This document shows positions 1 through 10,502 of a DNA stretch of 64,000 bases, piece after piece. This DNA is from Riptortus pedestris (lineage: Eukaryota; Arthropoda; Insecta; Hemiptera; Alydidae). Both the position numbers and the translations under genes were made by a program. Position 1 is the stretch's first letter. Each line of letters begins with the position of its first letter. The DNA lies in assembly GCA_019009955.1 (NCBI GenBank), contig CM032228.1, positions 255,820,001 through 255,884,000 of the forward strand. Reading direction: 5' to 3'. Below the pieces are notes generated by a model that was given only the letters and a program-made list of their open reading frames with translations, was not told the origin of the DNA and searched no databases.

Positions 1-80
1 TTTTTATTCAAAATTAATGTTTCCTACAAATTGTTTTAACTTTCAAATCTTTAATCCATAATATCTTGTTTGAAAAGCAA

Positions 81-1890
81 ATGAAAACCCGAAAGATTGT
101 GGATGAGCACAGGCATTACCAAGAAATGTGGAAATTTTATTATTTTTTCACTTTCCTCAAAGATGAAGCTGTATTCGTAATATGCTCAGAGACTGTGTCG
201 ACTTTAAAAGAATATAACATACGAAGGCATTAGGATACAAAACATGAACAACAATATAAAAACTTAATCGGACAACTTTGGATAGTTTAATCAAATGGAG
301 AAAAACTTGGGAAAACAACAGATTATTTTTAAAAATCAAACTAATTCATCAAATACTGTTATGCAGTTAAGGCTAGTTTTATTGTCAGTCAAATACTGGC
401 AAAAAAAATGAAACCCTTTGCGGATAGAGAGATGATAAAAGAATGTCTGACTGCTGTTGTAGAAATAGCATTTCCCGATAATATAAATATTATTTCAAGC
501 ATTAGTTTATCAAGATTGACCATTGCAAGGAGAATTGAAGACTTGTCCGAGAACATAGCAACAACGCTTCGTGAACGCACTGCAAAATTACAATACTGTT
601 CTTTGGCATTTGATGAGAGTTGCCATATTAGCGATAATGCACAGCTGGCTATATTGCTACGTGGTGTTGACAATAAATTTAAATTACCGAAGAATTGTGT
701 TCACTGATTCCAATGCAAGGGTCTACAACCGGCAAAGACCGGTACGATGAACTAAAGTCTTTTTTGGAAAACTTTTCAATATATCGACAGATGGAGCACG
801 AGCAATGTCAAGCATTGTGATAGAAGGATCAGGAAGGCTATTTCAAGACATTACAACACCCACAAGAAGGGGAACATTCGTTAACCACTGCATAATTCTC
901 CAGGAAAATTTGCGTGCAAACAGATTAAGTTTGCCAACAGTACCAATAATTAAACTAATCAGTTTTATAAAGTCGCGCATTTTGGATATGAAGGGATATG
1001 CCCTTCCTCATTTTGGCAATAAAGAATGGATGTGCTATTTTGGGTTTCTTGTCGACTTGACTCAGAATCTCAATGATCTTAACGTGAAACTTCAAGGCAA
1101 AGAGCAGTTTATTTATAATTTGCATAATGAAATTCAGGGATTTGAGCGCAAATTAAAATTGTGGAAACAGCATTTTTTGCAGAATAATGTGTCTCACTTT
1201 CCACATTTATAAAAAGAAAACGTTACTACAATACTTCTTAAGATTGCCCACAATATATAGACATTCCATGAAAATGTTTTCCTCGCCATTTAATATTGAT
1301 GTGGAAACAGTTCCCGAAGACTTTCAAATGGAAGTGATTATTATTATTATTATTATTTATTAACGTCCACTTTTTGCAACTTAGGCTAATCGGGACGGGT
1401 TATCTACAGGTCACCACCCTTTTCTAGCCAGGGTGGGATTTTAGGACGTTATTTAATGAATTTCGTCACTAAATAATTTCCTTTGCCCAGGCAAGAATCG
1501 AACTCGCCACTCTAGGTTTACCATGTGAGATAAAGGTCAACGCTTTAACTCGCATGGCTAACCTGAGCCCCTTGGAAGTGATTAGCATGCAGAATAATAC
1601 CGATTTACAAAATGTATTTTTCTCAGTAAACATAAAATATTTTTATATATCGTATGTGAGTCCTCAGAAATTTCCACTTTTGACGAAAAATGCAAAGCAA
1701 ATGATGTCTCTGTGTCGGAAGTACGCGTATTTAGGAACAATTATTTTCGACCATGAAATTAATCCAAAATGACCACCGATCAAGACTGATTGATGCACGA
1801 TTAGAAAACTGCACACGTGTCGCTACTTCATCAACTCCGGCTGATATTGATTAGTTTTTACCAAAAAACAGTATCAAATATCTGATTTCA
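81..1890 (+). pseudogene. Decayed hAT transposase (GTF2IRD2/ZBED5/SCAND3-like group)
   Basis: Cut-and-paste transposase of the hAT superfamily, read in pieces. It appears to begin at the ATG at 81 with a BED-type zinc-finger region (ICSETVSTL...RRH at about 181-231, broken by a stop where a Tyr is expected). The N-terminal linker follows in another frame (about 300-360), then KPFADREMIKECL (408 on), the SISLSRLTIARRIEDLSENI block and LAFDES. After more frame changes come LVDLTQNLNDLNVKLQGK (about 1048-1101) and the C-terminal dimerisation part (YVSPQKFPLLTKNAKQMM, about 1650-1706; LTDARLENCTRVATSS, about 1788-1835). Several stops and frameshifts make it non-functional. A SINE interrupts it at 1341-1572. 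The domain order and motifs match the family of vertebrate and arthropod 'general transcription factor II-I repeat domain' proteins, which derive from hAT. The family assignment is from memory of its motifs, not a search. Confidence 0.85.
1341..1572 (-). mobile_element. tRNA-derived SINE, copy 1, full length with target duplication
   Basis: The 5' head lies at 1572 (minus strand GGGGCTCAGGTTAGCC...) and the TTA-rich tail at 1341. Flanks carry the identical 12-bp duplication TGGAAGTGATTA at 1329-1340 and 1573-1584, so both ends are fixed. The head has an A-box-like GTTAAAGCG stretch and a B-box-like GAGTTCGATTC block with an extra arm between them, as in class II (Leu/Ser-type) tRNAs. It is inserted in the hAT transposase pseudogene, so it is younger than that copy. 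Three more copies are at 13484, 25573 and 36509. Confidence 0.85.
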
Positions 1891-2061
1891 TGTAAATTTT
1901 TTTTTTTCCATTAAAAATTTTTATATGAAATCTTTACTTTTTTTTAAATTTTTATATTTTTCTATTCTAATGTTTATAATAAATAACGTTTTCTAAATTA
2001 TTAATAAGTGTTTCATTATGTGCGGCCAGAAAATTTTAAAATTTAAATTGGCCCATTGATT

Positions 2062-2081
2062 AAAAAGGTTGCTCTCCCCTG
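2062..2081 (+). repeat. Right terminal inverted repeat of the hAT element
   Basis: The stretch AAAAAGGTTGCTCTCCCCTG ends in the CCCCTG expected for hAT ends whose left end reads CAGGGG...GCAACC. It lies about 190 bp after the transposase C-terminus, a normal spacing. The left end was not found and may lie before the window. The 1890-2061 interval is AT-rich 3' non-coding sequence of the element. Confidence 0.6.
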
Positions 2082-2171
2082 GTCTAGGGTAAAGGTTCGA
2101 ATCCCGCATGTTATTTGAACTTTTAAGCTCCACTCTTTTTCGTATCAGTTTGGTGTGTTATACCAACCGGT

Positions 2172-2218
2172 GGGAAATCTGCTTAGTTTACCCACCTCCT
2201 GCGTGACGGGCATTTTTG
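2172..2218 (+). mobile_element. HINE-like R-end fragment
   Basis: TGGGAAATCTGCTTAGTTTA is followed by a decayed hairpin and GTGACGGGCATTTTT. Only the R terminus is recognisable; the body upstream is absent or too diverged to see. Confidence 0.7.
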
Positions 2219-2603
2219 GAGATATTGAGTTGTTGCAGAATCCCCCTTTCCTACCTACTTCCATGATTCAAAATATCATCATATCCGTTTCAAAGTTGTC
2301 GCGTTACATACAAACAGAAGGAGACTTACTCGTAATGGGCTAGTCGCTAAAACATTTCAAGTAGGAACAACGCGCTAGGCGATGATTTGCAGCAACTCAA
2401 TTATCGTTTGAATGCTTTATTTTCCTCATTAGTGACATAGCTTGGAGCGTGAAAATATTCTAGATTATCAGTCATACACATGCGCTCAAATACATATAAT
2501 ACAATTAAAGCATATAATTTGAAATCTTGATGCACACCACAGAGTTAATTTGTAAGTTAAATTTTGTCGTATATTTGAATTCTGTGCAGGCATGAGCATA
2601 TGT

Positions 2604-3625
2604 TGTTAATGCCTTCCGTCAATAGTTCTTGTAAGTCGTAGGGCAAGTCCTGGTGTTGTCTTTTTCAGCATTCTGTCAGTATATGCCTTATCGTCAAGGG
2701 AATGTAAACAAGTTGAGCAAGTAGGTCTGTGAGTCTTTGTCATTAAGTATGAGTGTGTTAATTTAGTGTGGCCCATTCTAAGTCTCGAGAGAATTACTTC
2801 TTCTCTCCTAGAGTTTCTGAAACTTGATGGCCGCATCCAATTAGTGTTTTTAATAGTTGGTAATTTGCAGAGCCCCCGCTACCATTGAGCAAAGTGTGCA
2901 ACGCCATAGGATGGGGGCGCCATCCTTTAGGGGGGCTAAAACCAAGGACCCCAAAAAAAATTTAGATTTTATTCTGTTTATTTCATTTTGATATTTTAGT
3001 CTACAAATAAATATGACTTTTAAAGTGCAGATCTTTGTTTTATTTCAAGCACCTACCTACCATTAAAAAAAGATAACTCAAAATGCCTTAAGGGGCGCCA
3101 AAATCCCTTTTTTGCACACAGGCGTCAGTAGCCCTTACGGGGGCCCTGGTAGTTTGTTTTCAGTACATGTAGTAGTCCAGTTGGTTTTCCAAGATTTTTA
3201 AAATGAGGTGTTTTGTTTGTATTGAGATGTCATCATGTAATACGTCTATTGGTTCATATTCGGGGTTTCCAGCTGCTTTTTTGGCCTCTGAGTCCGGAGT
3301 CTCATCCAGTCCTAAGTTCTCGTATCCTAGCAACCAGTAGAATGTAGTGTATTTATCTACACTGACAAGCTCATGTTTTATTTTTTGGGCTATTGGGTGA
3401 TTTTTGTAAATATTTTGTTATATTTGAAGGGAACCTAAAGAACCCGTGCAAATGATAATGTGTTTGCTTTGTGATGTGTGGGTGTTCTTGAGGGCCAATA
3501 GAATACCTTGGAGTTGGGCTCCTAGTCCTAGAATGGTGTAACAAGAAGGCAGTGTCTGTGTGATTACCTTTCCCTCTAGATTATCTAAGTCATTGTTAAA
3601 CTGACGATGAATTCAGCAGTGGGAT
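2604..3625 (-). pseudogene. Non-LTR retrotransposon 3' end: RNase H and C-terminal region
   Basis: On the minus strand a decayed RNase H region (AQLQGILLALKNTHTSQSK, then IIICTGSLGSL, where an Asp is expected in place of Gly) runs from about 3540. It continues toward HLILKILENQLDYYM at about 3170. After a 281-bp insertion the frame resumes with EEVILSRLRMGHTKLTHSYL, the usual segment after RNase H in I/Jockey/R1-type LINEs, then the start of a Cys-rich tail (RPTCSTC). Frameshifts and stops are present. A similar LINE is split at 35180-36975 on the other strand. Confidence 0.75.
2868..3148. mobile_element. Small non-autonomous hAT-type element inside the LINE
   Basis: 281 bp bounded by CAGAGCCCCCG on the left and CGGGGGCCCTG on the right, an 11-bp imperfect terminal inverted repeat of hAT type. 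It is flanked by an 8-bp duplication with one mismatch, GTAATTTG (2860-2867) and GTAGTTTG (3149-3156). It has no reading frame. LINE coding sequence continues on both sides, which independently confirms the boundaries. Confidence 0.8.
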
Positions 3626-3768
3626 AACCGAGGCAACTCAGGACTACTTAGATCTGCCTGCGGCAGTGTCCAACGTTACGAAATAATGCAGTCATCAGGG
3701 ATACAGGGGGGGGGGTATAATTGGATGCTGTGCTGGTGGAGCAGTCTGAAGTCTGAACTGAAGAAATC

Positions 3769-4510
3769 ATGGTACTAGGAGTCATGTTGGGAACAGTGTG
3801 TGTGATGATGCCGCTGATGGTGATGGGAGGCCTTCATCATTCCTTCAGGACGGAGGAAGAGCTGCCAGCACTCTACGAGGTGGAGAAGACAGTCCCATAT
3901 CCGGTGAAGAATTGCATCGAGAAGATAGTTGCTCATCAGACCAAAAAGACCTACCCAGAGGAGGTAGTCATGAGACCCGTGTTCCAGAGAGGGTGCAAGA
4001 CCCCCAGCCATATCCAGTCTACAAGGAAGTGAAGACACCAGTCCTACATCCAGTACCAAAGTGGAAAATCCTCTGCCTTAGATCGTCGAGAAGAAAGTCC
4101 CATATCCAGTCCAGAAGGAGGTACCCTACCCCATCAAGGAGGCCCGTGTTCCAGAGAGAGTGCAAGGCCAAAGCAGTATCCAGTCTACAAGGTAGTGAAG
4201 ATACCAGTCCAAGTACCAGTCCTACATCCAGTACCAAAGTGGACAATCCTCTGCCTTAGATCGTCGAGAAGAAAGTCTCATATACAGTCGAGAAGGAGGT
4301 ACCCTACCCCATCAAGGAGGCCAGAGTTCCAGAGGGTGCAAGGCCAAAGCAGTACCCAGTCTACAAGGTAGTGAAGATACCAGTCCAAGTACCAGTCCTA
4401 CATCCAGTACCAAAGTGGACAATCCTCTGCCTTAGATCGTCGAGAAGAAAGTCTCATATACAGTCGAGAAGGTGGTAATCTATCCCGTCAAGGAGGAGTT
4501 ATTTCATTAA
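3769..4510 (+). pseudogene. Degenerate VPYPV/YPVYK-repeat secreted or cuticle-like protein
   Basis: An ATG at 3769 opens a hydrophobic, signal-peptide-like leader (MVLGVMLGTVCVMMPLMVMG). The downstream text is rich in Val, Pro, Tyr and Lys: EVEKTVPYPV, then in other frames PQPYPVYKEVKTPV, IVEKKVSYTVEKEVPYPIKE and KQYPVYKVVKIPVQVPV. This composition is typical of insect low-complexity cuticular or secreted proteins with Pro-Tyr-Pro-Val repeats. Reading frame changes near 3980 and inside each repeat, and an in-frame TAG in every repeat copy, make a working protein unlikely unless unseen introns remove them. No intron is evident after the leader, so a retrocopy is possible. I could not identify an exact family. 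Confidence 0.55.
4068..4500 (+). repeat. About 177-bp (59-codon) tandem repeat in the VPYPV pseudogene
   Basis: GATCGTCGAGAAGAAAGTC recurs at 4081, 4259 and 4435, giving units of 178 and 176 bp, with a partial third unit. All three carry the same CCTTAG stop and the same one-base slip in the Lys-Val-Asp stretch. Confidence 0.85.
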
Positions 4511-4547
4511 TAGGAGTATATATGATGTTTAGTGATTAGTGCGAAGA

Positions 4548-4635
4548 CCGTCCAAACCCAATAGCTGATTTCCCTCAGGGGAAATCCCTCCCCCCACGCA
4601 GGAGCTGCGTAAACGAAGCAGATTTCCCAAGTGTG
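4548..4635 (-). mobile_element. HINE-like remnant, both ends fused
   Basis: A minus-strand L end (AATAGCTGATTTCCCTCAGG) is joined within about 10 bp to a minus-strand R end (CACGCAGGAGCTGCGTAAAC). The whole interior is missing. Confidence 0.7.
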
Positions 4636-4639
4636 TAAT

Positions 4640-5425
4640 GAAATTGGCATTGCATTACATAAACCCATTATAAATGGCTATATATTTTATATTCTGTGTA
4701 TTCCCAGCACAGAGCACATTAAGATTATTATGTATGAATGCTTAAATGTATTGTTTTTACCTTTAAATAAGAGTTATATCCAATTTGGAGTTAAGCCACC
4801 ATGTGCTCTAGCATTTTCGGAGATAATGCCGGTGGATTTTTATAATAACATTCACAGCTCCTAACGGCGATACACTAATTAATAATACGGATGAATTTCG
4901 ATAATAAATTCACGTTAAATGTACTTTTTGAGCGTATTTCGATCGGCAGTTCAATGTTCACTCCTAGGCTAGGCCTATATAAGGAGCCCGAGGCGACGGA
5001 TTAAAATCAGTCATATTCGGCATCCTCTGGATGGGAGACCTTTGTTGGTGACACCTTCTTAATCCTTCAAGCTTGTTCCGGCCTGCCTCAGCCAGACTAC
5101 TCGCCTCTACTATTTCTCACGGCTAAGTCGGCACTTCTATTAAAAACAGCTAAGTGTTTTAATAATAATAAGTGTCCCCCATTATATTTTTAAAGGTGCC
5201 GCTTGATTTTGAATAATAATTATTTTTGGTGAATATTTTTATTATAAATAAATTTATACATATTTGAATTTTGACTTGAATCGATTGTTGGTGGCCCTTC
5301 CTAGATTCTTGTTAGTGATTTGGTCGTGGGATTTTTCATCTCTTTCATCTTCCACTGCTTATCGCCGCAGCCAGATCGCAACAAGTGTTGAGAAGAATAT
5401 TTGATGAGATGAGCTGACTAGTGTT
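4640..5425. other. Unassigned; possible solo LTR-like segment
   Basis: No convincing gene. A TATATAAGGAGCC box at about 4976 is followed by a GC-richer leader, a T-rich tract and AATAAA-like motifs (about 5250). That order is compatible with a retrotransposon LTR promoter and leader. No bounding TG...CA pair, target duplication or primer site was confirmed. Confidence 0.25.
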
Positions 5426-5472
5426 CACCAGTATGTTGGAAATCTGCTTAGTTTACACGTGGCAAACAGCTT

Positions 5473-6294
5473 TTAGCAGATTTCCTTTAAGGGGAATCAG
5501 CTATTGAGGTCGTACTCATGACCGAATTTTCACAAATTTTCATTTGTCTGTTAACGCTCTAGTTACCAAGATCGTTACCAAAGTCGATGTTTAAACGTTT
5601 TATGTAAAAATAAAGATCAAGTTCGTTAATGGCTGAAAACGGACAAGTGGGAGGGGGGGATTTTCAAGAATTCGAAATATCTCCGTTACTGTACGTCGGA
5701 TCGAAAGATTGAATAGAACCAATCTTATTGCAAATTGAATGAACTTTATTTATTCTATATTTTGAATATTAACCTAGATATTTGCTTTTCCAGTTTTGAG
5801 CCCTCACCAAACCCCCACTTCTACTCAAGTCATATAAACAATAAGCTGTTATATTATGAACCACTTCATTAGAAGTCTAAATACCAATTATTGTTTTCAT
5901 TGAACTTTTACTTTGTGAGATATAAGCTCTGTTGACACCCCTCCCCCCTTCTTGTGTTCTTTGATTACTAAAATTTGAGTGAGAGAGATGAAAATGATTC
6001 TGATTCATTACAAATTACATCACTAGTTTTAGTAAATTAGTTTTCAATAAAATTAATATCTTATACTGAGATCTGTTTCATTAATTGTTTTTCTTTCCGG
6101 TCTATCTAACTATTCAGCGCTTCGAGGTTGGCTGTCCTGTTTGTTTACAATTCAGCCGCTTTCCGTTGTAGAGATTATGAACTTGTATTGTAAATTGACA
6201 TTTACGGTAGTGATACCGGTATGTATATTTATCTATGGCAAACCTCGCTTGGGAAATCTGCTTAGTTTACGCAGCCCCTGCATGACGGAATTTT
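5473..6294 (+). mobile_element. HINE-like element, long form, complete
   Basis: L end TTTTAGCAGATTTCCTTTAA at 5471; R end GGGAAATCTGCTTAGTTTAC with the GCAGCCCCTGC hairpin and GACGGAATTTTT at about 6251-6294. It has no (TA)n core. It carries the extra long-form block (CCCACTTCTACTCA through TGTTTACAATTCAG). A second R-end stub, GGAAATCTGCTTAGTTTACA, sits just upstream at 5428-5450. Confidence 0.85.
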
Positions 6295-7050
6295 TATTTA
6301 TAAATTGGGTAGATGAGAAGAACTAATCAAGTGGTTTCGAAGAAAAGGGAAACTTTATTTACGGGCAAAGATGAAGGAGGTCATTAATCCGGGCATAAGG
6401 AGTTTGACAGAGTTGGCAGGCCTGTAATAGGGTAAAGGTTTCCAGGGGGTAAGGTTAAACTGAGAGGGAGGAGACTGTTACCCGGCGGTAAGGCTAGGTA
6501 TCTGATAATTGGTTGGGAGGAGCAGTAAAGGAGCTGAATAAAGGAGAGGAGGCAGCCGTTGTTTACGGTGGGCGGCCCTTTTTATAGGCCCTTATACCTT
6601 ATGCCGCAGCCGACACGTCACTCAATCCCGCAGCCCTGAATGTTTGAACGGCTCAGGTTCATCCATCATTCAGCTGGGTCCTACCGGCTCAGCTCCCTTA
6701 TTTTACTAATAAATAGGTCCTCAAGAGATGTACGGCCTCCCGAGGGGCAGCCCGAAATTGAATTGTTCAAAATGCAACAGCCCCCCAAGACTACACGGGG
6801 GGGGGGCGCTACAATTAAGGTTGGCCGACTACACAATTTATCGTCAGTCTTATAAAACTGTCGGGGAAGCATCAACTTCAACAATACGCTCCTTTTTTCA
6901 TCTGAGACTCCGTGCAAATTCCCTCTTCCAGAGTAAAATAAAACTAATCCCAGAGGGCACATTTTAGAGATTAATTGTATTTATATCCACTAAATGTAAA
7001 TAATATCTAGACGTTTGACACAAATAGATAAATCAACATACTTTTACACT
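6295..7050. other. Unassigned, GC-richer sequence
   Basis: No repeat family from this window and no recognisable protein. The short overlapping reading frames at 6640-6967 lack motifs. It is probably single-copy host intergenic DNA. Confidence 0.4.
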
Positions 7051-7250
7051 AAACACCCCAGTGAATATGAAGTGAACCAACCACTCAGAGCTGAAGATAT
7101 CTAATTTTAATAATCCTAGAACAGAGGAGCGAGGGGGTCGTCAGAACGTATTTGCATGTATCACATCTAGAAACGATTTCTTGAAAACAATATTTGCTAT
7201 TTCAGCTTGTTGGCTTATACTTGACGTGCGATGAAAAAGCACGGGGGTAT
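7051..7250 (-). mobile_element. HINE-like long-form internal fragment
   Basis: CAGAACGTATTTGCATGTAT and AACAATATTTG...ATTTCAGCTTG match the extra block of the long form in minus orientation. No ends are present. Confidence 0.5.
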
Positions 7251-7265
7251 ACTGTAGTCCGAAAA

Positions 7266-7929
7266 CCAAAAAAGTCCGTCACGCAGGGGCTTCGTAAACT
7301 AAGCAGATTTCCCAAGTGAAGTTTTACAATAGAGAAATCTGCATACTGGTAACACAACACCACCGCGATTAAATACAAACGGTAATGAGAAATCTTTCAG
7401 TTAATTAAAATAAATTCCTTCTGAATTGTAAGAATAATTTATATTTTAATAACTCAAATTTTAGTAGTCCAAGAACTAAAGAAGGGGGGCGGAGGAACAG
7501 AACGTATTTGCATAAATCTCACAAAGTAACGAAGGTAAGGTAAGGTTAGAAACGACATGTAAGGTTAGAAGAAGCCCTGAACCGATCAGTTACGGAAACG
7601 GCCGACCTAATCCGAACTATATCCGACCACAGACTTCATAAAAATGCAAATATCTCGGTTAATATTCAAAATATAGAATAAAGGTATATGCCAATATTTA
7701 TAGTAAATTTAATTTTCAATAAGATTGGTTCTATACAATTTTTCGATCCGACGCATAAAAACGGAGATATTTTGAATTTTCGATAAACCCCCCTATAAAC
7801 TCCCCCTCCCTCTAGTCCGATTTTAGCCATTAACGAACATGATCTGCCTTTTTATATAAAACGGTTAAATATCGAGTTTCATAACGATCAAAAAAAATTA
7901 CGACCGCTAGAGCGTAAACAAACAAATAT

Positions 7930-7986
<57 letters not shown>
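7266..7986 (-). mobile_element. HINE-like element, R half up to the (TA)n core
   Basis: R end AAAAAGTCCGTCACGCAGGG at 7268, body in minus orientation, ending in (TA)n at 7929-7986. The L half is missing: a Helitron 3' end begins directly at the edge of the TA tract. A short CGAAGGTAAGGTAAGGTTAG stretch at about 7530-7570 is an extra insertion or local duplication. Confidence 0.85.
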
Positions 7987-7987
<1 letters not shown>

Positions 7988-7989
<2 letters not shown>

Positions 7990-9330
7990 CCGGCTTCGCC
8001 CGGGAATTGATTTGAGGCTGAATGGTGATAGTATTTTTATGGCAAGACTTTACATTGCACAATATTTCGACATTTACCCAGTGTTTAGGGTTAATACCCG
8101 TTGCTGGCATTTGTTAATAATAAAATTAATTTTTTATGTAAGTCTTCACTGTCCTCCATATTGTCATATTTCCCGTCTCCTGTGCATTATGCATAGATTT
8201 CAGCTATTAAGGACAAAATATTAACTTTGATTTGAATTAATTTTTCCAGCTGAGGTACCGGATAGTTCAAATAGGAATGAATTGTTGAGCATATCACTAT
8301 TTCAATTACAATTAGCAAATTACTTGCTCCACACATTTTTTCTGGAGAAATGTATAAAATAAAAAAAGTTAATCTAAATAACAAAGTAAACAACTTTTGT
8401 TATTTGCATGTTTGTCGAAAAACAAATAGACAATGAAATATTGCAAATTTTTATTTCAGGCCTCCCTTATAAACCCCCCCCCCTCCCGTTCTAACCTAAA
8501 CATTTTAATATAGCTTATAATCATGGAAGAATTAATGCTAATTGACATACCGAGTTTTGTTAAGTTCTGTTCAAACGTTAGCGCCCAATAAAATAGTTGA
8601 CTCCCGCTTTAGTTTATAGTGTATATCTCGTTTATACATTGTTAAAAGACAAAAATAAGTATTACAAAAGTTACTCTAAATAACAAAATAAACAAGTTTT
8701 GTTATGTTCATATTTGCCGAAAAACGAATAGAAAACGAAATACCGCTATTTTAAATTCAGGCCTCCCTTACAACCCCCACTCCTGCCCGTCCCTAGAAAT
8801 GTTGGTATGGCTTATTATAATGAAAGCGTTAGTGTTAATACACATACCGAGTTTTATTTATTTCGGTTGGGTCTTTATCCCAAATAAAATTGTTCACTTC
8901 CGCTGTAGGTTTTAGCGTATATCTCGTTTATAATTCAGTATACGAAAAAAGTTTACATAACAAAAGTTACTCTAAATAATAAAATAAACAACTTTTGTTA
9001 TGTTCATATTTCCCAAAAACCAATAGGAAACGAAATATCGTTATTTTTAATTTCAGTCTTCCCTTATAACCCCCACTTCTGTTCGTCTCAGAGGATATTA
9101 ATATAGCCTAAAGTCTAAATTGGGTTAATAGTAATATACATACCAAGTTTCGTAAAATTCGGTTCAGTCGTTTATGCGTGAAAAGGTAACAAACAAATAA
9201 ACAAACAAACAAACACACACGAAAGAAATAAAATGCAGTTATGGTGTCTATGACATGTGAAACGAAAAGTAATCGTGACAATTCGCGAAAAAATCAATGT
9301 ACAGACAGAGGTTACGATTTTATATATATA
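7988..9330 (-). mobile_element. Non-autonomous Helitron (CCCGGCTTCGCCCGGG family)
   Basis: Read on the minus strand, the 3' end carries the hairpin CCCGGGCGAAGCCGGG next to the (TA)n tract; the CTAG terminus itself is lost here but present in sister copies at 21550, 25170 and 27230. The 5' side has ACCTCTGTCTGTACATTGA at about 9295-9315. The interior holds about three tandem modules of roughly 290 bp, each with the stem-loop noted at 8956. It has no coding capacity. Confidence 0.8.
8956..9002. other. Stem-loop of the Helitron internal module
   Basis: CATAACAAAAGTT (8956-8968) pairs perfectly with AACTTTTGTTATG (8990-9002), a 13-bp stem with a 21-nt loop. Related stems recur in the other modules and copies. 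Confidence 0.8.
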
Positions 9331-10060
9331 CTAGATAACCCGGCAAACGTTGTTTTGCCATATAAATTATTTCTAGTTTCTAGATAAATTCTAGTGTAGA
9401 CAAAAAGTAACTTACTTATTATAAGTGTGTATGTGGTATATGCATGAGATAGGCATGGAGCGCTTATCAACGATAAGGGAATATAAATAAGTTATTATAG
9501 TTTATTTCTTAAAATTACATATCACATATTAATTACGACAGTAACACTAACAAACAACATCAATCTTTTAATGCTATAGCGTGAACAATATTTTTTGTTA
9601 GCCCATCTTTAGCGAGCACAAACAAACTGGATGGTTTACCCACTCGAGAGCATGCTACGTACAATTGCCGTGTGAAAAACATGGTGTACTCAAATCTAAG
9701 CCACAAATAGACATCGTTTGGCCTTGGGATTTGTTGATTGTCATTGCAAATTGAAATTTCAATCGAAGTACAGTTAAAAACACTATAATTGAACAGTTGT
9801 TGAGCGGGATGATAATGATTAAATTACTAAAATGGCTATAAAAAAATAGGGGTTGGTGATGAAAAAGTAAAAATTTAGGGTTGTATGTATTTTTTAATGC
9901 CACATTATAAAAAAAAAAATAAAAACAAACAATTTCGTCCAAAAATAAAAAAAAAAATGTTAATGAAAAATAGATAGTAGCCGATTCTCAGACTACTGAA
10001 TACGCATATAAAATTTGATAAAAATCGGTAAAGCCGTTTGCATAACAACGTTTATAGTAC
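9331..10060 (-). mobile_element. Helitron 3' end with helicase remnant, internally deleted
   Basis: On the minus strand the element ends in a GGCAAA...TTTGCC hairpin followed by GGGTTATCTAG, the canonical Helitron hairpin plus CTAG, with T next to it as expected for A/T insertion. It abuts the previous Helitron. The helicase tail (9560-9790) is joined to AT-rich non-coding sequence that reaches the AAATCGGTAAAGCCGTTT block at about 10020. The 5' terminus was not located. Confidence 0.7.
9560..9785 (-). pseudogene. Helitron Pif1-type helicase, C-terminal fragment
   Basis: The reading frame FAMTINKSQGQTMSICGLDL is the conserved helicase motif V/VI neighbourhood of RepHel proteins. A one-base frameshift at about 9655-9665 separates it from the expected continuation LYVACSRVGKPSSLFVLAKD, which runs to the stop at 9560. 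The rest of the Rep/helicase protein is absent. RepHel nicks and unwinds DNA in rolling-circle transposition; this piece cannot do so. Confidence 0.85.
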
Positions 10061-10138
10061 ATTGCATTTGCAATAATATCAATGAATTCCTCATTCAAAC
10101 ACCGAATCTCCCAATTACTAAATATGAAAATATCAAGT

Positions 10139-10502
10139 CGTCATTTATGTTTGATCATTACCAAACTCGATATGTAAGCGTTTCATGGATAACTAAAAAG
10201 GTCTTTAACTGCTGAAGTCGGGCAAGGAGTTGAGTGGGGTTTAGAGTTGGGAAATTCAAAATATCCCTGTTATTATGAGTCATGTCGTAGAATTTTATAT
10301 CACAAACATTGTTGCAAGTTTAGTTTTCTGTAAATGTTGGTCTACACATGTTTTATCTATCTCGAATATTTATCTCTCTCTCGACAAGCATAAATACCAA
10401 AAAAAAAATAGAAAATATATGGCTAGAAGAGATCACAAATTGGTCTGTTTATCATGTGGGAAATCCGAGTAGGTTACACTGCCCCTGCGTGACGAACTTT
10501 TT
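10139..10502 (+). mobile_element. HINE-like element, L-truncated
   Basis: The body starts at about TTTATGTTTGATCATTACCA (10142) and runs to a decayed R end (GGGAAATCCGAGTAGGTTAC, CCCTGCGTGACGAACTTTTT). Its T-rich end runs straight into the next L end, a head-to-tail junction. Confidence 0.75.

Noticed and set aside
2081..2110. tRNA gene suggested by GGTTCGAATCCCGC
   Set aside because: Only a B-box-like stretch; no acceptor, D or anticodon arm could be paired around it.
7907..8110. Short frames with Ile-Tyr runs (also at 18736, 26196, 47817, 51587)
   Set aside because: Translations of (TA)n tracts inside HINE-like elements.
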